Of a stretch of 64,000 bases of DNA, positions 53,608-63,353 are shown one piece after another. A program made the translations under genes and the position numbers. Within the stretch, counting starts at the first letter, position 1. Every line of letters begins with the position of its first letter. The notes beneath the pieces were generated by a model. It saw only the letters and a list, made by a program, of their open reading frames with translations. It was not told the origin of the DNA and did not search any database. Origin of the DNA: Campylobacter concisus. GTDB lineage: Bacteria; Campylobacterota; Campylobacteria; Campylobacterales; Campylobacteraceae. The DNA lies in the NCBI RefSeq assembly GCF_003048405.1, contig NZ_PIQS01000004.1:62001-126000 (forward strand), in the 5' to 3' direction.

Positions 53608-54885
53608 CTATTTCCCAAACTCATAAACGATCTTGCCACTTTTTATCGTGGTAGTCGCTGCGCCTTTTAGTTTTTTACCAAAGAGTGGAGAATTTATAGA
53701 TTTTGAGCGGTTTATCTTCTCATCATAAACATACTCGATCTCAGGATCTATCACCGCGATGTCAGCTAGCATGCCCTCAGCAAGCCTGCCTTTATCTTTT
53801 AAATTTAGCATCTTAGCTACATTTGTAGATGTTAGCTCCACCATGCGCTCTAGGCTTATAACGCCCTCATTTACGAGCTTTAGAGTGAGTGGCACAAGGG
53901 TTTGAAGTCCGATGATGCCAAATGGCGCCTTGTCAAATTCCACTATCTTTTCGTCTGTGTGGTGCGGGGCGTGATCAGTGGCGATAACGTCTATAAGTCC
54001 GCTTTTTAGTGCCTCTCTCACCGCTTTTACGTCGCTTATCTCACGAAGTGGCGGTGACATTTTGAAATTTGTATCATAGGCATTTTTCAAAATTTCATCG
54101 TCGCTAAAGCTAAAGTGGTGAGGTGTGGCCTCGCAAGTGATGTTTATGCCCTCTTTTTTGCCCATTTCGATGATCTTTAGTGAGTACTCCGAGCTTACGT
54201 GAGCGATGTGGATGTGCGCTTTGGTGAGCTTTGCAAGCAACATATCACGGCTCACTGCGATCTCCTCTTTCTCTCTCGCCATGCCGCGAAGTCCAAGTAT
54301 GGCCGAGACCTTGCCCTCGTGCATGGCGCCCTGCCTGCAAAGCGAGCAGTCCTCTGAGTGGCTTATGCAAAAGCTACCAAACATGCTTGAATACTCAAGT
54401 GCCGCTCTCATCACGCTTGAGCTAGTCACTGGTAGGCCATCGTCACTAAATGCAACTGCGCCAGCCTCTATAAGATCGCCCATTTCAACGATCTCATTGC
54501 CACCAAGCCCTTTGCTAATGGCCGCGATTGGCAAAAGATCGATCAGTCCGCAGTTTTTAGCCTTTTCTATCATCGCTCTTGTGATTGAAGCGTTGTCATT
54601 TACTGGGTTTGTATTGGCCATACAAAGGCAGGTGGTTACTCCTCCAGCCACGGCCGCTTGCGAGCCTGAGATGATGTCATCTTTATACTCTTGGCCAGGA
54701 TCGCGAAAGTGCACGTGCATGTCGATAAGTCCTGGCATGACGAGCTTATTTGTAGCGTCTATGACCTTATCGGCCTCAAATTTCTCACTTCCGATTTTGG
54801 CTATTTTGCCGTTTTCTATTAGGATATTTGCCTTAAATTTCTCGTCGCTATTTACGATAGTGCCGTTAATTATTGCTATTTTCAT
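53608..54885 (-). CDS. pyrC: dihydroorotase
   Basis: 425 residues of the type I dihydroorotase group. 'VMPGLIDMHVHFRDPGQEYKDDI' (metal His pair), 'AFSDDGLPV', 'HIAHVSSEYSL', 'ATPHHFSFSDDEI', 'VIATDHAPHHTDEK' are conserved. It closes the dihydroorotate ring in pyrimidine synthesis. It is 2 bases downstream of pyrB. Such long forms often pair with aspartate transcarbamoylase, as the gene order suggests here. Confidence 0.95.
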   Translation of the reverse strand: MKIAIINGTIVNSDEKFKANILIENGKIAKIGSEKFEADKVIDATNKLVMPGLIDMHVHFRDPGQEYKDDIISGSQAAVAGGVTTCLCMANTNPVNDNASITRAMIEKAKNCGLIDLLPIAAISKGLGGNEIVEMGDLIEAGAVAFSDDGLPVTSSSVMRAALEYSSMFGSFCISHSEDCSLCRQGAMHEGKVSAILGLRGMAREKEEIAVSRDMLLAKLTKAHIHIAHVSSEYSLKIIEMGKKEGINITCEATPHHFSFSDDEILKNAYDTNFKMSPPLREISDVKAVREALKSGLIDVIATDHAPHHTDEKIVEFDKAPFGIIGLQTLVPLTLKLVNEGVISLERMVELTSTNVAKMLNLKDKGRLAEGMLADIAVIDPEIEYVYDEKINRSKSINSPLFGKKLKGAATTTIKSGKIVYEFGK

Positions 54886-54887
54886 AG

Positions 54888-55817
54888 TTAGCCCCTATTT
54901 TTTGCAAGCGTATTTAGTATCGCCATTCTTATAGCAACGCCGTTTTCAACTTGATTTAGCACTACTGAGTGTGTGCCATCAGCCACGTCAGAGTTTAGCT
55001 CCACGCCCCTATTTATCGGCCCTGGATGCAGTACGATCGCGTCAGGCTTTGCTAGCTTTATCCTATTTTTATTTAGTCCAAAAAATTTCGAGTACTCTCT
55101 CGAGCTTGGAAATGCCACGTCCGCACCGCCACGCTCTAGTTGGATGCGAAGCATGATGATGACGTCGCTACCCTCGCAAGCCTCATCCATATTTTTGCAA
55201 ATTTGAGACTCAAAGACCTCAGCATCTTTTGGCATCATCATCCTTGGCGCGAAGAGCTTTAAATTTATGCCAAATTTCTTCATCGCCCAGATGTCTGACC
55301 TTGCCACGCGGCTTCTAGCGATGTCGCCGATGATCGCTACATTTAGGTTTTTATCCAAAATTTTGCCATGCTCTATTAGCGTGAAAAGATCAAGCAAGGC
55401 TTGGCTTGGGTGCTCATTTGTACCGTCCCCTGCGTTTACGACGCTAGCCTCTGTCCTATCAGCTGCAAATTTCGCCGCACCAGAGCTTGGGTGACGAAGC
55501 ACGATGATGTCGCTTCTCATTGCAGCCATGTTATTCATCGTGTCATTTAGGCTCTCGCCCTTTGTCACACTAGAGCTTGACGAGCTGAAATTTATCGTAT
55601 CAGCCCCAAGTCTCTTTGCTGCGATCTCAAAGGATGTTCTAGTTCTTGTCGAGTTTTCATAAAATGCGTTGATCGTGGTCTTTCCGCGAAGATAGTCATT
55701 TTTTTTCACTTGGCTTAAATTTAGCTCCTTAAACTCTTTCGCCGCCTCTAAAAAATATAAAATTTCTTCCTTGCTAAGCTCTCTAGTTCCTATCAAATCT
55801 TTATGTTTGTAGCCCAT
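54888..55817 (-). CDS. pyrB: aspartate carbamoyltransferase catalytic chain
   Basis: 309 residues: 'AFYENSTRTRTSFEIAAKRLGAD' (carbamoyl phosphate loop), 'VLRHPSSGAA', 'NAGDGTNEHPSQALLDLFTL', 'VAIIGDIARSRVARS', 'VLHPGPINRGVELNSDVAD'. It joins carbamoyl phosphate and aspartate. No regulatory chain pyrI is next to it. Upstream spacing to the Sel1 gene is 16 bases. Confidence 0.97.
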   Translation of the reverse strand: MGYKHKDLIGTRELSKEEILYFLEAAKEFKELNLSQVKKNDYLRGKTTINAFYENSTRTRTSFEIAAKRLGADTINFSSSSSSVTKGESLNDTMNNMAAMRSDIIVLRHPSSGAAKFAADRTEASVVNAGDGTNEHPSQALLDLFTLIEHGKILDKNLNVAIIGDIARSRVARSDIWAMKKFGINLKLFAPRMMMPKDAEVFESQICKNMDEACEGSDVIIMLRIQLERGGADVAFPSSREYSKFFGLNKNRIKLAKPDAIVLHPGPINRGVELNSDVADGTHSVVLNQVENGVAIRMAILNTLAKNRG

Positions 55818-55833
55818 TTTAAGCCTCTTAAAT

Positions 55834-56244
55834 TTATTTTGTCACAAAGTCGCAAGCTGGTTGGTAGCCGTTATCACAAGCTTTTTTAAATAAAGCCTTT
55901 GCTTTTTCTTCGTTCTTTGCTTCATTTCCATCTTTATCTTTTATTAGGCCATAAGCGATCATTTCGCCTAGTTTTTCGCAAGCCATGCCTTCGTTTTCGT
56001 CGCACATTTTTGTAAAAATTTTCTCAGCTTGAACTCTATCTTTTGCCACGCCATCACCGTTAAATAGCATGATAGCATTCATCGTGCAAGCTTTTTTCTC
56101 GCCCTCTCCACAAGCCTTATTAAAATAAAGATAGGCTTCATTAAAATTTTTCTTTGCATAAAGCTCGTTTGCTTTGTCTAAATTTTCATTTGCCATAGCA
56201 TTTAACGCAAAAACCGTTGCCACTAAAACTAAAATTTTCTTCAT
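55834..56244 (-). CDS. exported Sel1-repeat (Hcp-like) protein
   Basis: 136 residues with signal peptide (MKKILVLVATVFALNAMA). Three Sel1-like helix pairs each with a Cys pair: 'YFNKACGEGEKKACTMNAIMLF', 'IFTKMCDENEGMACEKLGEMIA' and 'LFKKACDNGYQPACDFV'. This Cys-bridged repeat style is that of Helicobacter Hcp proteins, which are secreted. Function unknown. It is within the flhA-pyrC unit. Confidence 0.88.
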   Translation of the reverse strand: MKKILVLVATVFALNAMANENLDKANELYAKKNFNEAYLYFNKACGEGEKKACTMNAIMLFNGDGVAKDRVQAEKIFTKMCDENEGMACEKLGEMIAYGLIKDKDGNEAKNEEKAKALFKKACDNGYQPACDFVTK

Positions 56245-56253
56245 TTTCTTTCC

Positions 56254-56481
56254 TTATTTAAATAATTTTGAATGATGTTTTTTCATATATTCAACTATCT
56301 CTATGACCTCATCGCTACCGCTAGCGTTAGAATTTTCTAACGCATCATCTATGCACTCAACATAAAGATTTGCCGCCTCTTCAAGTTTATCTTTTTTTAC
56401 TCCAGCATAGTAGAACATCGCCTCAAGCACCATACTAAGCTCATAGCTAAGTTCTTCTACACTCACCTCTTCTTCTTTCAT
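56254..56481 (-). CDS. small acidic protein, 75 residues
   Basis: 75-residue acidic helical protein (MKEEEVSVEELSYELSMVLEAM...) without membrane segment or known motif. Its ATG overlaps the DHH gene stop (ATGA), so it is co-translated. In C. jejuni small unknown genes follow flhA in the same way, from memory. No function can be assigned. Confidence 0.8.
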   Translation of the reverse strand: MKEEEVSVEELSYELSMVLEAMFYYAGVKKDKLEEAANLYVECIDDALENSNASGSDEVIEIVEYMKKHHSKLFK

Positions 56482-57503
56482 ATATCCTCCTGTATTTTTT
56501 TGGTTATTAGATCAACTATCTGTGCTTTAATCGGCTCATAGCTAAAGCCATCTTTGAAATTTGCAAATAGTCCGCCGCTTGCGTTCACGTGTCCGCCGCC
56601 ACCAACTAGATGCTTTGCCATGGCGCTAACGTCAAGCTTACCATTTGCGCGAAAGCTTAGCGTTTTTTTATTTGTCACATCAATAAAGAAGTCAAATTCA
56701 GGATTTGCCACTAAAAAGTCGTTACCGATAACCGAAACATTGCCGACATTGTAGGTTAAAATTCCTTTATGATCTTTATAAGTGATGCTAAATTTCTCTT
56801 TATTTTCACTAAGTTTTTTTACGACGTAGTTTGAGATTAGATTGCTTAGCGTATCGTCTTTATCCTCTTTGAAAAATGACTTTTTAATAGCATGCACCTG
56901 CATGTCAAGGCCTATATAGTCGTTTTTCTCGTTAAAAAATTTGCTAGCTTCTTTTAAGATATGATCCATATATAGGTTGTTTTCAGCCTCAAACATCACC
57001 TTATTTATCTCTTTGGCGTTTGCCACAAGTCCCAAACAGACCTTGCCCATCTCAAAATTTTTATCATCTTTTAGCCAAATATCCACGGCATTTACGACGT
57101 CACTAAAAATTTCAAGCTCTTTATTTTTGCCAAAAATTCCTGCAAAAAAGTCGTAAGTGATCTTTGTAGCACACCTTGAACTATCCAAAAAATACCACGG
57201 ATAGGCACTTGCACACTCTGCACCGCTTTGGTGATGATCAAGCAAAAATAGCTTTATATTTTTACCCTCTATCATCTCAGTAAAGCTCTCGCACTGGGCT
57301 AGAGTTAAATTTAGATCAGTAATCAAAATGATGTTTTTATCATCGTTTGAGGCATCTATCTCAGCTAAAATTTGAGCAAATTTATCATCTATCTCTCTGC
57401 CGTAGTTTGAGTTTAAAAATTTCACATCTTTGAAGTAAAAATTTGTTATGTATTGCGCGCCGTATCCGTCAAGATCGGTGTGTGAGAGGTGATAAATTTT
57501 CAT
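56478..57503 (-). CDS. DHH-family phosphoesterase
   Basis: 341 residues. 'LSHTDLDGYGAQYI' and 'ILITDLNLT' are metal motifs I-II, 'FLLDHHQSG' is the DHH motif, and the DHHA1-type end 'MAKHLVGGGGHVNASGGLF' binds substrate. Relatives hydrolyse nanoRNA, cyclic dinucleotides or pAp; which one cannot be told. It lies 9 bases after flhA. Cytoplasmic, manganese-dependent by family. Confidence 0.88.
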   Translation of the reverse strand: MKIYHLSHTDLDGYGAQYITNFYFKDVKFLNSNYGREIDDKFAQILAEIDASNDDKNIILITDLNLTLAQCESFTEMIEGKNIKLFLLDHHQSGAECASAYPWYFLDSSRCATKITYDFFAGIFGKNKELEIFSDVVNAVDIWLKDDKNFEMGKVCLGLVANAKEINKVMFEAENNLYMDHILKEASKFFNEKNDYIGLDMQVHAIKKSFFKEDKDDTLSNLISNYVVKKLSENKEKFSITYKDHKGILTYNVGNVSVIGNDFLVANPEFDFFIDVTNKKTLSFRANGKLDVSAMAKHLVGGGGHVNASGGLFANFKDGFSYEPIKAQIVDLITKKIQEDI

Positions 57504-57512
57504 CGTTTTCCT

Positions 57513-59708
57513 TTATAAATTTTCTATTTCTATGACGCCAACCGTTTCAAATGGCGTATTTGCCGAGATCTCAGCAAAGCTTAGCACCACAATGTCGATG
57601 GCAAAATTTGCGCAGATATTTGCTATAAATTTTCTTAGGCTTGGCTCCACGCAAAGCACCATTTCGCCGTGCTGACTCATCGGACGTTTCTCTTTTTCAT
57701 GCCTTAGAGCCTGAACTATCGCTGAAGTTTGAGCCACATTTATCATCAGGTGATACGCGCCGTCTTTATACTGCACCGCGTCCATAAGCTTTTGCTGCGC
57801 AGCACTATCTAAAATGTAAAAATTTAGCTGACCTTTCTCATCGACGTAAAGCGAGGTGATGACACGCGAGAGCGCTGCGCGCACGTGCTCGATGATCATG
57901 TCTAGGTTTTTGCTAACCTCGGCGATGTCGCTAATTGATTCAAGTATGCTAAGCAGGTCTTTTATCGGGATATTGTCTTTAAGCAGTGCTTTTAAAACCT
58001 TTTGAATCAAATTTATAGGCGCGATTCTTAGCGTATCCTCGACCACAACTGGGTAGTCGATCTTTAGCTTGTCTAATAAATTTTGCGTCTCTTGGCGAGT
58101 TAGAAGCTCGGCTGCGTTTTGCTTGATAAGCTCGCTCATGTGCGTTGAGATGACGCTTGCAGGATCAACTATCGTGTAGCCGCTAAGTATGGCGTCCTCT
58201 TTGACGCTAGCATCGATCCAGAGTGCGTCCAGCCCAAAAGCTGGCTCTTTTGTCGGAATTCCCTCGATATCTTCGCTAACTAGGCCACTATCCATCGCTA
58301 GAAATTTATCAGCATAAATTTCACCCTGACCGATCACGATGCCTTTTAGTTTGAAGCGATACTCGTTTGGCGGTAGTTGAAGGTTGTCGCGAATTCTTAT
58401 CTTTGGCATCAAAAAGCCAAGACTTGAAGCGATATTTCGCCTCATGGCGCGAATCCTCTCAATGAGATCCACATCAGCTAGCTTTAGTAGGCCATATCCT
58501 AGGTCAAGCTCTAAAATTTCAAGCTTTAAGATGTCATTTATCTTTGTCTCTTCTTCTCTTGCGATCTCTTCGTCGCTCTTCTTTGGAGCCTTAGTAGCCC
58601 CACCACTTGCAGCAGCTGCCCCTGCTCCACCTTGCGTAGCGGCTCCAGCTTTTTTAGAAGCTGTTTTGTCTTTTGACGCAAGGCTTAAATTTAGCCCGCC
58701 ATCTTTGGTCTGCTTGATGATGTAGCCAAGTCCCAAAAATAGCACTGCAATAAAGCCAAGAGAAAGAGTCGGAAGCCCAGGCACAAGGGCAAACATAAAT
58801 AGTATAAAGCCCACTATCAACAAGGTTTTATAGTCTCCTAAGAGCTGATTTAACGTGCCCTCTGCAAAGTCCTCGTCGTCCTTGCTAGCCCTTGTAATGA
58901 TGATGGCAGTTGCTGTTGAAGTGATAAGTCCTGGGATCTGGCTCACAAGGCCATCACCGATGGTTAGGATCGTATAGTACTGAGCCGATGTCGCCATATC
59001 AAGGCCATGCTGAAACGAGCCAATAGCAAAGCCACCGATGATATTAATGATAGTGATGATGATGCCAGCGACGGCGTCACCTTTTATAAATTTAGACGAA
59101 CCATCCATCGCGCCGTAGAAATTTGCCTCGCCGATGATGGCTTGACGTCTTTCTCGCGCCGTTTTTTCGTCAATTAGACCTGCGTTTAGATCCGCATCTA
59201 TCGCCATTTGCTTACCTGGCATCGCATCAAGTGTAAAACGCGCTTGCACTTCACTTACACGGGTTGAGCCCTTTGTTACGACCATGAAATTTATGAGAAC
59301 CAAGATACAAAAGACGATGGTGCCGATGACAAAGTTGCCACCAACTACGAAATTTCCAAAACTTGAGATGATCTCACTGACCGCTTCTGGGCCGTTGTGA
59401 CCTTCGCTTAAGATCATACGAGTGGTTGCGATATTTAGCGAGAGGCGAAAAAGCGTAACGATAAGGATCAGTGTCGGAAACGTACTAAGATCGGTTGGTT
59501 TTGGCACATAAATCGAAATTAAAATTATAAGCACAGAAATCGAGATCGAAAGTGCTAGGAAAAAGTCAAGCACCGCGCTTGGAAGCGGTACGATGATGAT
59601 AGCAAGGATGGCAACAATGATACCGACGATGCTAAGACTTTTAAACTTAACAATTGGCGCAAGAAACGGCGCAACAAGAGTTAAGATGTTATTTTTTTGC
59701 TTTGCCAA
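57513..59708 (-). CDS. flhA: flagellar export protein FlhA
   Basis: 731 residues. Eight membrane helices in the first ~340 residues, with 'PTLILIVTLFRLSLNIATTRMIL' and the FHIPEP region 'GKQMAIDADLNAGLIDEKTARERR' (two motifs), then a linker with Gly/Ala-rich part at ~365-385 and the cytoplasmic domain with 'PEYRFKLKGIVIG'-like strands and 'ETQNLLDKLKIDYPVVVEDTL'. It forms the ring of the type III export gate. It also is needed for the flagellar regulon in Campylobacter. Confidence 0.98.
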   Translation of the reverse strand: MAKQKNNILTLVAPFLAPIVKFKSLSIVGIIVAILAIIIVPLPSAVLDFFLALSISISVLIILISIYVPKPTDLSTFPTLILIVTLFRLSLNIATTRMILSEGHNGPEAVSEIISSFGNFVVGGNFVIGTIVFCILVLINFMVVTKGSTRVSEVQARFTLDAMPGKQMAIDADLNAGLIDEKTARERRQAIIGEANFYGAMDGSSKFIKGDAVAGIIITIINIIGGFAIGSFQHGLDMATSAQYYTILTIGDGLVSQIPGLITSTATAIIITRASKDDEDFAEGTLNQLLGDYKTLLIVGFILFMFALVPGLPTLSLGFIAVLFLGLGYIIKQTKDGGLNLSLASKDKTASKKAGAATQGGAGAAAASGGATKAPKKSDEEIAREEETKINDILKLEILELDLGYGLLKLADVDLIERIRAMRRNIASSLGFLMPKIRIRDNLQLPPNEYRFKLKGIVIGQGEIYADKFLAMDSGLVSEDIEGIPTKEPAFGLDALWIDASVKEDAILSGYTIVDPASVISTHMSELIKQNAAELLTRQETQNLLDKLKIDYPVVVEDTLRIAPINLIQKVLKALLKDNIPIKDLLSILESISDIAEVSKNLDMIIEHVRAALSRVITSLYVDEKGQLNFYILDSAAQQKLMDAVQYKDGAYHLMINVAQTSAIVQALRHEKEKRPMSQHGEMVLCVEPSLRKFIANICANFAIDIVVLSFAEISANTPFETVGVIEIENL

Positions 59709-59710
59709 CT

Positions 59711-60115
59711 TTACTTCTTAATGATGTCACTTAGTTTGATCGCATCAAGCATCTCGTCGATCTTGCTTTGAAGACCGCTAAACATCGACCAAATTTGACA
59801 GCTCGAGGCTTTATTTGACGGGCAGCCATCTGCAGAAGATGAGCACTCAAAGACGTTAAGTTCACGTTTTTCAGCGCACTCTATTATCTTTTTTATGCTT
59901 AAATTTTCAGGTTCGTTATTTAGCGCGAAACCGCCATTTGCCCCTTTAAACGACTTTAAAATTCCATCTTTTGCAAGATTTTGTAAAATTTTGGCTAAAA
60001 AGCTTTTTGAAATTTTAAGTTCATTTGAGATCGTATCAACATCAACTGGAGATGATTTTTGAGATATTAAAATAAGTGAAAGTAGGGCGTATTCGCTTGC
60101 CTTTGTAAAAAGCAT
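59711..60115 (-). CDS. Rrf2-family regulator with Cys triad
   Basis: 134 residues. Winged helix at the start: 'LFTKASEYALLSLILISQ', 'ISNELKISKSFLAKILQNLAKDGILKSFKGANGGF'. Three Cys (CSSSADGCPSNKASSC) near residues 95-110 match the iron-sulfur site of IscR/NsrR-type proteins, so sensing of iron-sulfur state or nitric oxide is likely. It is 2 bases upstream of flhA, which may tie flagellar export to redox or iron state. Confidence 0.92.
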   Translation of the reverse strand: MLFTKASEYALLSLILISQKSSPVDVDTISNELKISKSFLAKILQNLAKDGILKSFKGANGGFALNNEPENLSIKKIIECAEKRELNVFECSSSADGCPSNKASSCQIWSMFSGLQSKIDEMLDAIKLSDIIKK

Positions 60116-60221
60116 TTATCTTCCTTAAGTCTTTAAATAGCCCTAATTTTATTAAATTTTTACTGCATTTTTCATTAATTTTTAAAAAGCGTAGTTTTAT
60201 CTAACTTTATGTTTTAAATGC

Positions 60222-60227
60222 TATAAT
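60222..60227 (+). promoter_or_regulatory. -10 box of rpsO promoter
   Basis: TATAAT, 34 bases before the rpsO ATG, after an AT-rich stretch with no strong -35; the ribosome site AGGAGG is at 60251-60256. Confidence 0.65.
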
Positions 60228-60261
60228 CGTTCTTCCAAAATTCACCAATCAGGAGGTCATT

Positions 60262-60534
60262 ATGGCTTTGGATTCGGCTAAAAAAGCTCAAATAGTTGCG
60301 AAATTCGCTAGAAAAGAGGGAGATACAGGCTCTCCAGAAGTTCAAATAGCTCTTTTAACAGCTAGAATAACTGAACTTACAGAACACCTTAAAATTTTCA
60401 AAAAAGACTTTTCATCACGTTTGGGTCTTTTAAAACTAGTTGGTCAAAGAAAAAGACTTTTAAAGTATCTTAAAAATAAAGACTACACTACATATTCAAA
60501 ACTAATCTCTGAGCTTGGCTTAAGAGATAAATAA
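60262..60534 (+). CDS. rpsO: 30S ribosomal protein S15
   Basis: 90 residues, normal. '[35 protein letters not shown]' (S15 signature in two parts) and '[27 protein letters not shown]' are conserved. It binds 16S rRNA at the central domain. It is divergent from the rrf2 gene and ends with a strong hairpin. Confidence 0.99.
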   Translation: MALDSAKKAQIVAKFARKEGDTGSPEVQIALLTARITELTEHLKIFKKDFSSRLGLLKLVGQRKRLLKYLKNKDYTTYSKLISELGLRDK

Positions 60535-60540
60535 TCCATC

Positions 60541-60559
60541 GGAGAGCGATCTGCTCTCC
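60541..60559 (+). terminator. rpsO terminator
   Basis: GGAGAGC (60541-60547) and GCTCTCC (60553-60559) pair around GATCT, 6 bases after the rpsO stop. The downstream T-run is weak (TTACTAAATTTC). Confidence 0.8.
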
Positions 60560-60926
60560 TTACTAAATTTCATTTATACATTTCTTTTATTCAAAAATTT
60601 ACAGTCTATTTTAAATTTCTCATCTTTAGTATTAATTTATCTACTCACAATATGACTAACCTTTTTAAATAAAGTAAAATTAGAATTAATTTCTTCATTT
60701 TATATAAAAAGCTAAATCTCTATATCTTTATTTCTTTTATAATAAATTTATCAATTTTAAATAAATTTTAAAATCCCTAAATAATTGACTTTAGTAGAAT
60801 TAAATTAATTTTAACTTAAATTAAAAATTTATTTTCATAGATAAAGAATTTTTATTAAAGATTAAGAATTCGGCTAGTAATATTATCCATATAAAAATAT
60901 GCATATATTGCATAGCAAAGGAGAAA
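60560..60926. other. AT-rich intergenic region before fdhF
   Basis: About 367 bases with very low GC and no credible reading frame. Close to the gene lies the symmetrical stretch ATATGCATATATTGCATA (60898-60915), possibly an operator, and AAGGAG at 60918-60923. No clear sigma54 promoter (GG-N10-GC) was seen. Otherwise nothing could be recognised. Confidence 0.5.
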
Positions 60927-63206
60927 ATGATGAAAGAAGGCAAAGTCATTTGTCCTTATTGTGGGACAGGCTGTCAAGTAACCTTGCATGTGGAAAACAA
61001 TGTCGTTCGTGCCGCCACTGGTGTTGAAGACAATCCAGTCAATCAAGGAAATTTATGTTTAAAAGGCTTTTATGGCTGGGATTACGTTGCAAGTCCAGAT
61101 AGACTCACAAAACCACTTATTAGAAAGAAAAATGGCGTATTTTCAAAAGATGGTGATTTTGAGGAAGCCAGCTGGGACGAGGCGCTTGATCTTGTCGTAG
61201 AGAAAATGAAAGAAACCAAAGCAAAATATGGCCCAGACGCATTAGCTGGAAACTTCTCAGCACGCTGTACGCTTGAGGACAACTACGTCGCTCAAAAGCT
61301 AATGCGCGCTGTAATAGGCACAAACAACGTCGATCACTGCGCTAGAATTTGACACGCTCCGACAGTAGCAGGACTTGCTAAAACAATCGGAAACGGAGCT
61401 GCCACAAATAGCTTTACAGAGATTGGCACTTATAGTAATTGTATATTAATGATAGGCTCAAACCCAGAAAATGGTCACCCAATCGCAGCTATGCACATCC
61501 AAAGAGCGCTAAATCGCGGCGCAAAACTGATCGTTATCGACCCTATTAAGACCGAGTTTGCAAGCAGAGCTGACATTCACTTACAACTAGAGCCTGAGCA
61601 CAATATCCCGGTTATCAACGCACTTCTTTACACTATCATCGAAGAAGGCCTTGTAAATGAGGAATTTGTAAGAGACCACACAATAGGCATTGAGTATGTC
61701 AAAGAAGCTGTAAAAGACTATGCTCCAGAGGTCGTGGCTAAATACACAAGGCTAAATCCAGAGGATATCAGAGCGGCTGCTAGAATGTACGCTACCACAA
61801 AACCAGCTGTCATCACTCACGGCATGGGCGTAACTCACTTTAACCACGGCGTTGGCGGAGTTTGCGATGTGTCAAATTTATTTTTGATCACCGGCAACAT
61901 CTGCGAGCTTGGCACAGGCGACTTGCCGCTTAGAGGTCAAGAGAACGTTCAAGGCTGCTGTGATATGGGCGTTTTACCAAATATTTTCCCAAATCTTGGC
62001 TCAGTAACTGATCCAGAGCAAAGAGCTTGGTTTGAGAAAATGTGGCACCTAGAACCTGGATTTTTGAGCTCAAAAATAGGCGTTCACAAAACCGAAGTAC
62101 CTGATGCGATCCTTGATGGCAAAGTGCATTTCTTCTGGACTATCGGCGAAAATCCAGTCATCTCTGAGCCAAATACAAACCACTTCTTAAAAGGTATCGC
62201 TCATGTTGATTTCTACGTCGTGCAAGATCTATTTTTAACTGAGACTTCACTAAAAGCTGATGTCATACTTCCAGGTGTTGCAAGTAGCGAGAAAGAAGGA
62301 CTTTATACAAACGCAGAGCGCCGCGTACAGCACAACGAAGCAGTCATCACACCTCCAGGAGATGCTAGACAAGACTGGTGGATCGTTTGTGAGATCGCAC
62401 GCCGTTTAGGTGCAACAGAGGGATTTAACTTCAACTCACCAGAAGAAATTTGGGAAGAAGTTAGAAAATGCGACCCAAGACGATATGGTGGCATGAGTTA
62501 TTACCGTATCAAAAAGTATCATGGACTTCACTGGCCATGTCCAAACGAAGATGATATGGGCGGTCAAAGCCTCTATCTTGATAAGAAATTTTTCACACCT
62601 GATGGCAAAGGTCGTTTTGTGCCATGCCTCTTTGTGGATAAGGCCGATAAGATCGAGAGCGCAAAACTTGAGTTTGCTAAGAAGATGAATATGTCGCCTG
62701 AGTATCCTATCATGGCTGGCTCAGTCGATGAAAAGACTGACGATGAGTATCCGATACAGCTTCTAACCACTAGAAAGGTCTATCAATACACCGTTGGCAC
62801 TATGACAAGACGCTCACGAGCGATTGAAGAAGGCGGAGATAGCATCGGACCTATCGCCGAGATGAATCCAGCACTTGCAGCAAGATATGGCTTAAAACAA
62901 GGCGACTTCATCAAAGCATGGAGTAGATATGGCTACATCGTCGTAAAGGCCGAAATAACAGACATCGTGCCTGATGGCATCATCCAGATGACTTTCCACT
63001 ACTGGGAGAGCTCTTGCAACGAGCTAACAAGCAGCGGTTGGGACTACATCAGCAAGACTCCGACATTTAAAGCAGCTATCCAGATCAAAAAGATCGACGA
63101 AGAGGAATTTTTACGAGTTCGCGAACTAAAACGCATAAAATTCCAAACTTCAAAGATCATCTACGATGACTTCCACCACCACGGAAATGCAGCGATAAAT
63201 GAGTAA
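60927..63206 (+). CDS. fdhF: selenocysteine formate dehydrogenase, FdhF (FDH-H) type
   Basis: 759 residues read through an in-frame TGA at 61350-61352, which encodes selenocysteine 142 ('NNVDHCARI-U-HAPTVAG'); E. coli FdhF has Sec140 in the same context. The start has the iron-sulfur motif 'ICPYCGTGCQV...NLCLKGFYGWD'. Molybdopterin-binding parts include 'GSNPENGHPIAAMH', 'LPLRGQENVQGCCDMG' and the C-terminal 'MTFHYWESSCNELTS'. It lacks a Tat signal, so it is cytoplasmic and unlike the periplasmic FdhA of C. jejuni; a role in formate hydrogenlyase or similar is likely. The second Met (60930) has better spacing to AAGGAG. Confidence 0.95.
61353..61392 (+). promoter_or_regulatory. bacterial SECIS element for Sec142 of fdhF
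   Basis: Right after the TGA, TAGCA (61366-61370) pairs with TGCTA (61376-61380) around the loop GGACT, 13 bases from the codon. In E. coli fdhF the equivalent loop is GGTCT in the same place, bound by SelB. The longer lower stem is less clear. Confidence 0.85.
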
Positions 63207-63233
63207 ATTTAGCGGGAAATTCCCGCTAAATTT
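63205..63233 (+). terminator. fdhF terminator
   Basis: A 14-base perfect stem AAATTTAGCGGGAA / TTCCCGCTAAATTT around one A, starting in the fdhF stop codon; TTTCTTTAC follows. It shows that fdhF is not followed by further genes of an operon. Confidence 0.9.
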
Positions 63234-63353
63234 CTTTACTACCAAATTTCATAATCCAAAAATTTTGACATTGCGAAGCCAAAAAATCTAAATTTTAACT
63301 TCACTGTTTGTAGTTAAATTTTATATTAAACACAAAAGCAGATATTTTTAAAT

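Noticed and set aside
60927..61352. fdhF as a pseudogene broken by a stop codon
   Set aside because: The TGA is at the known selenocysteine position with a SECIS hairpin, and the frame continues unchanged to a proper terminator.
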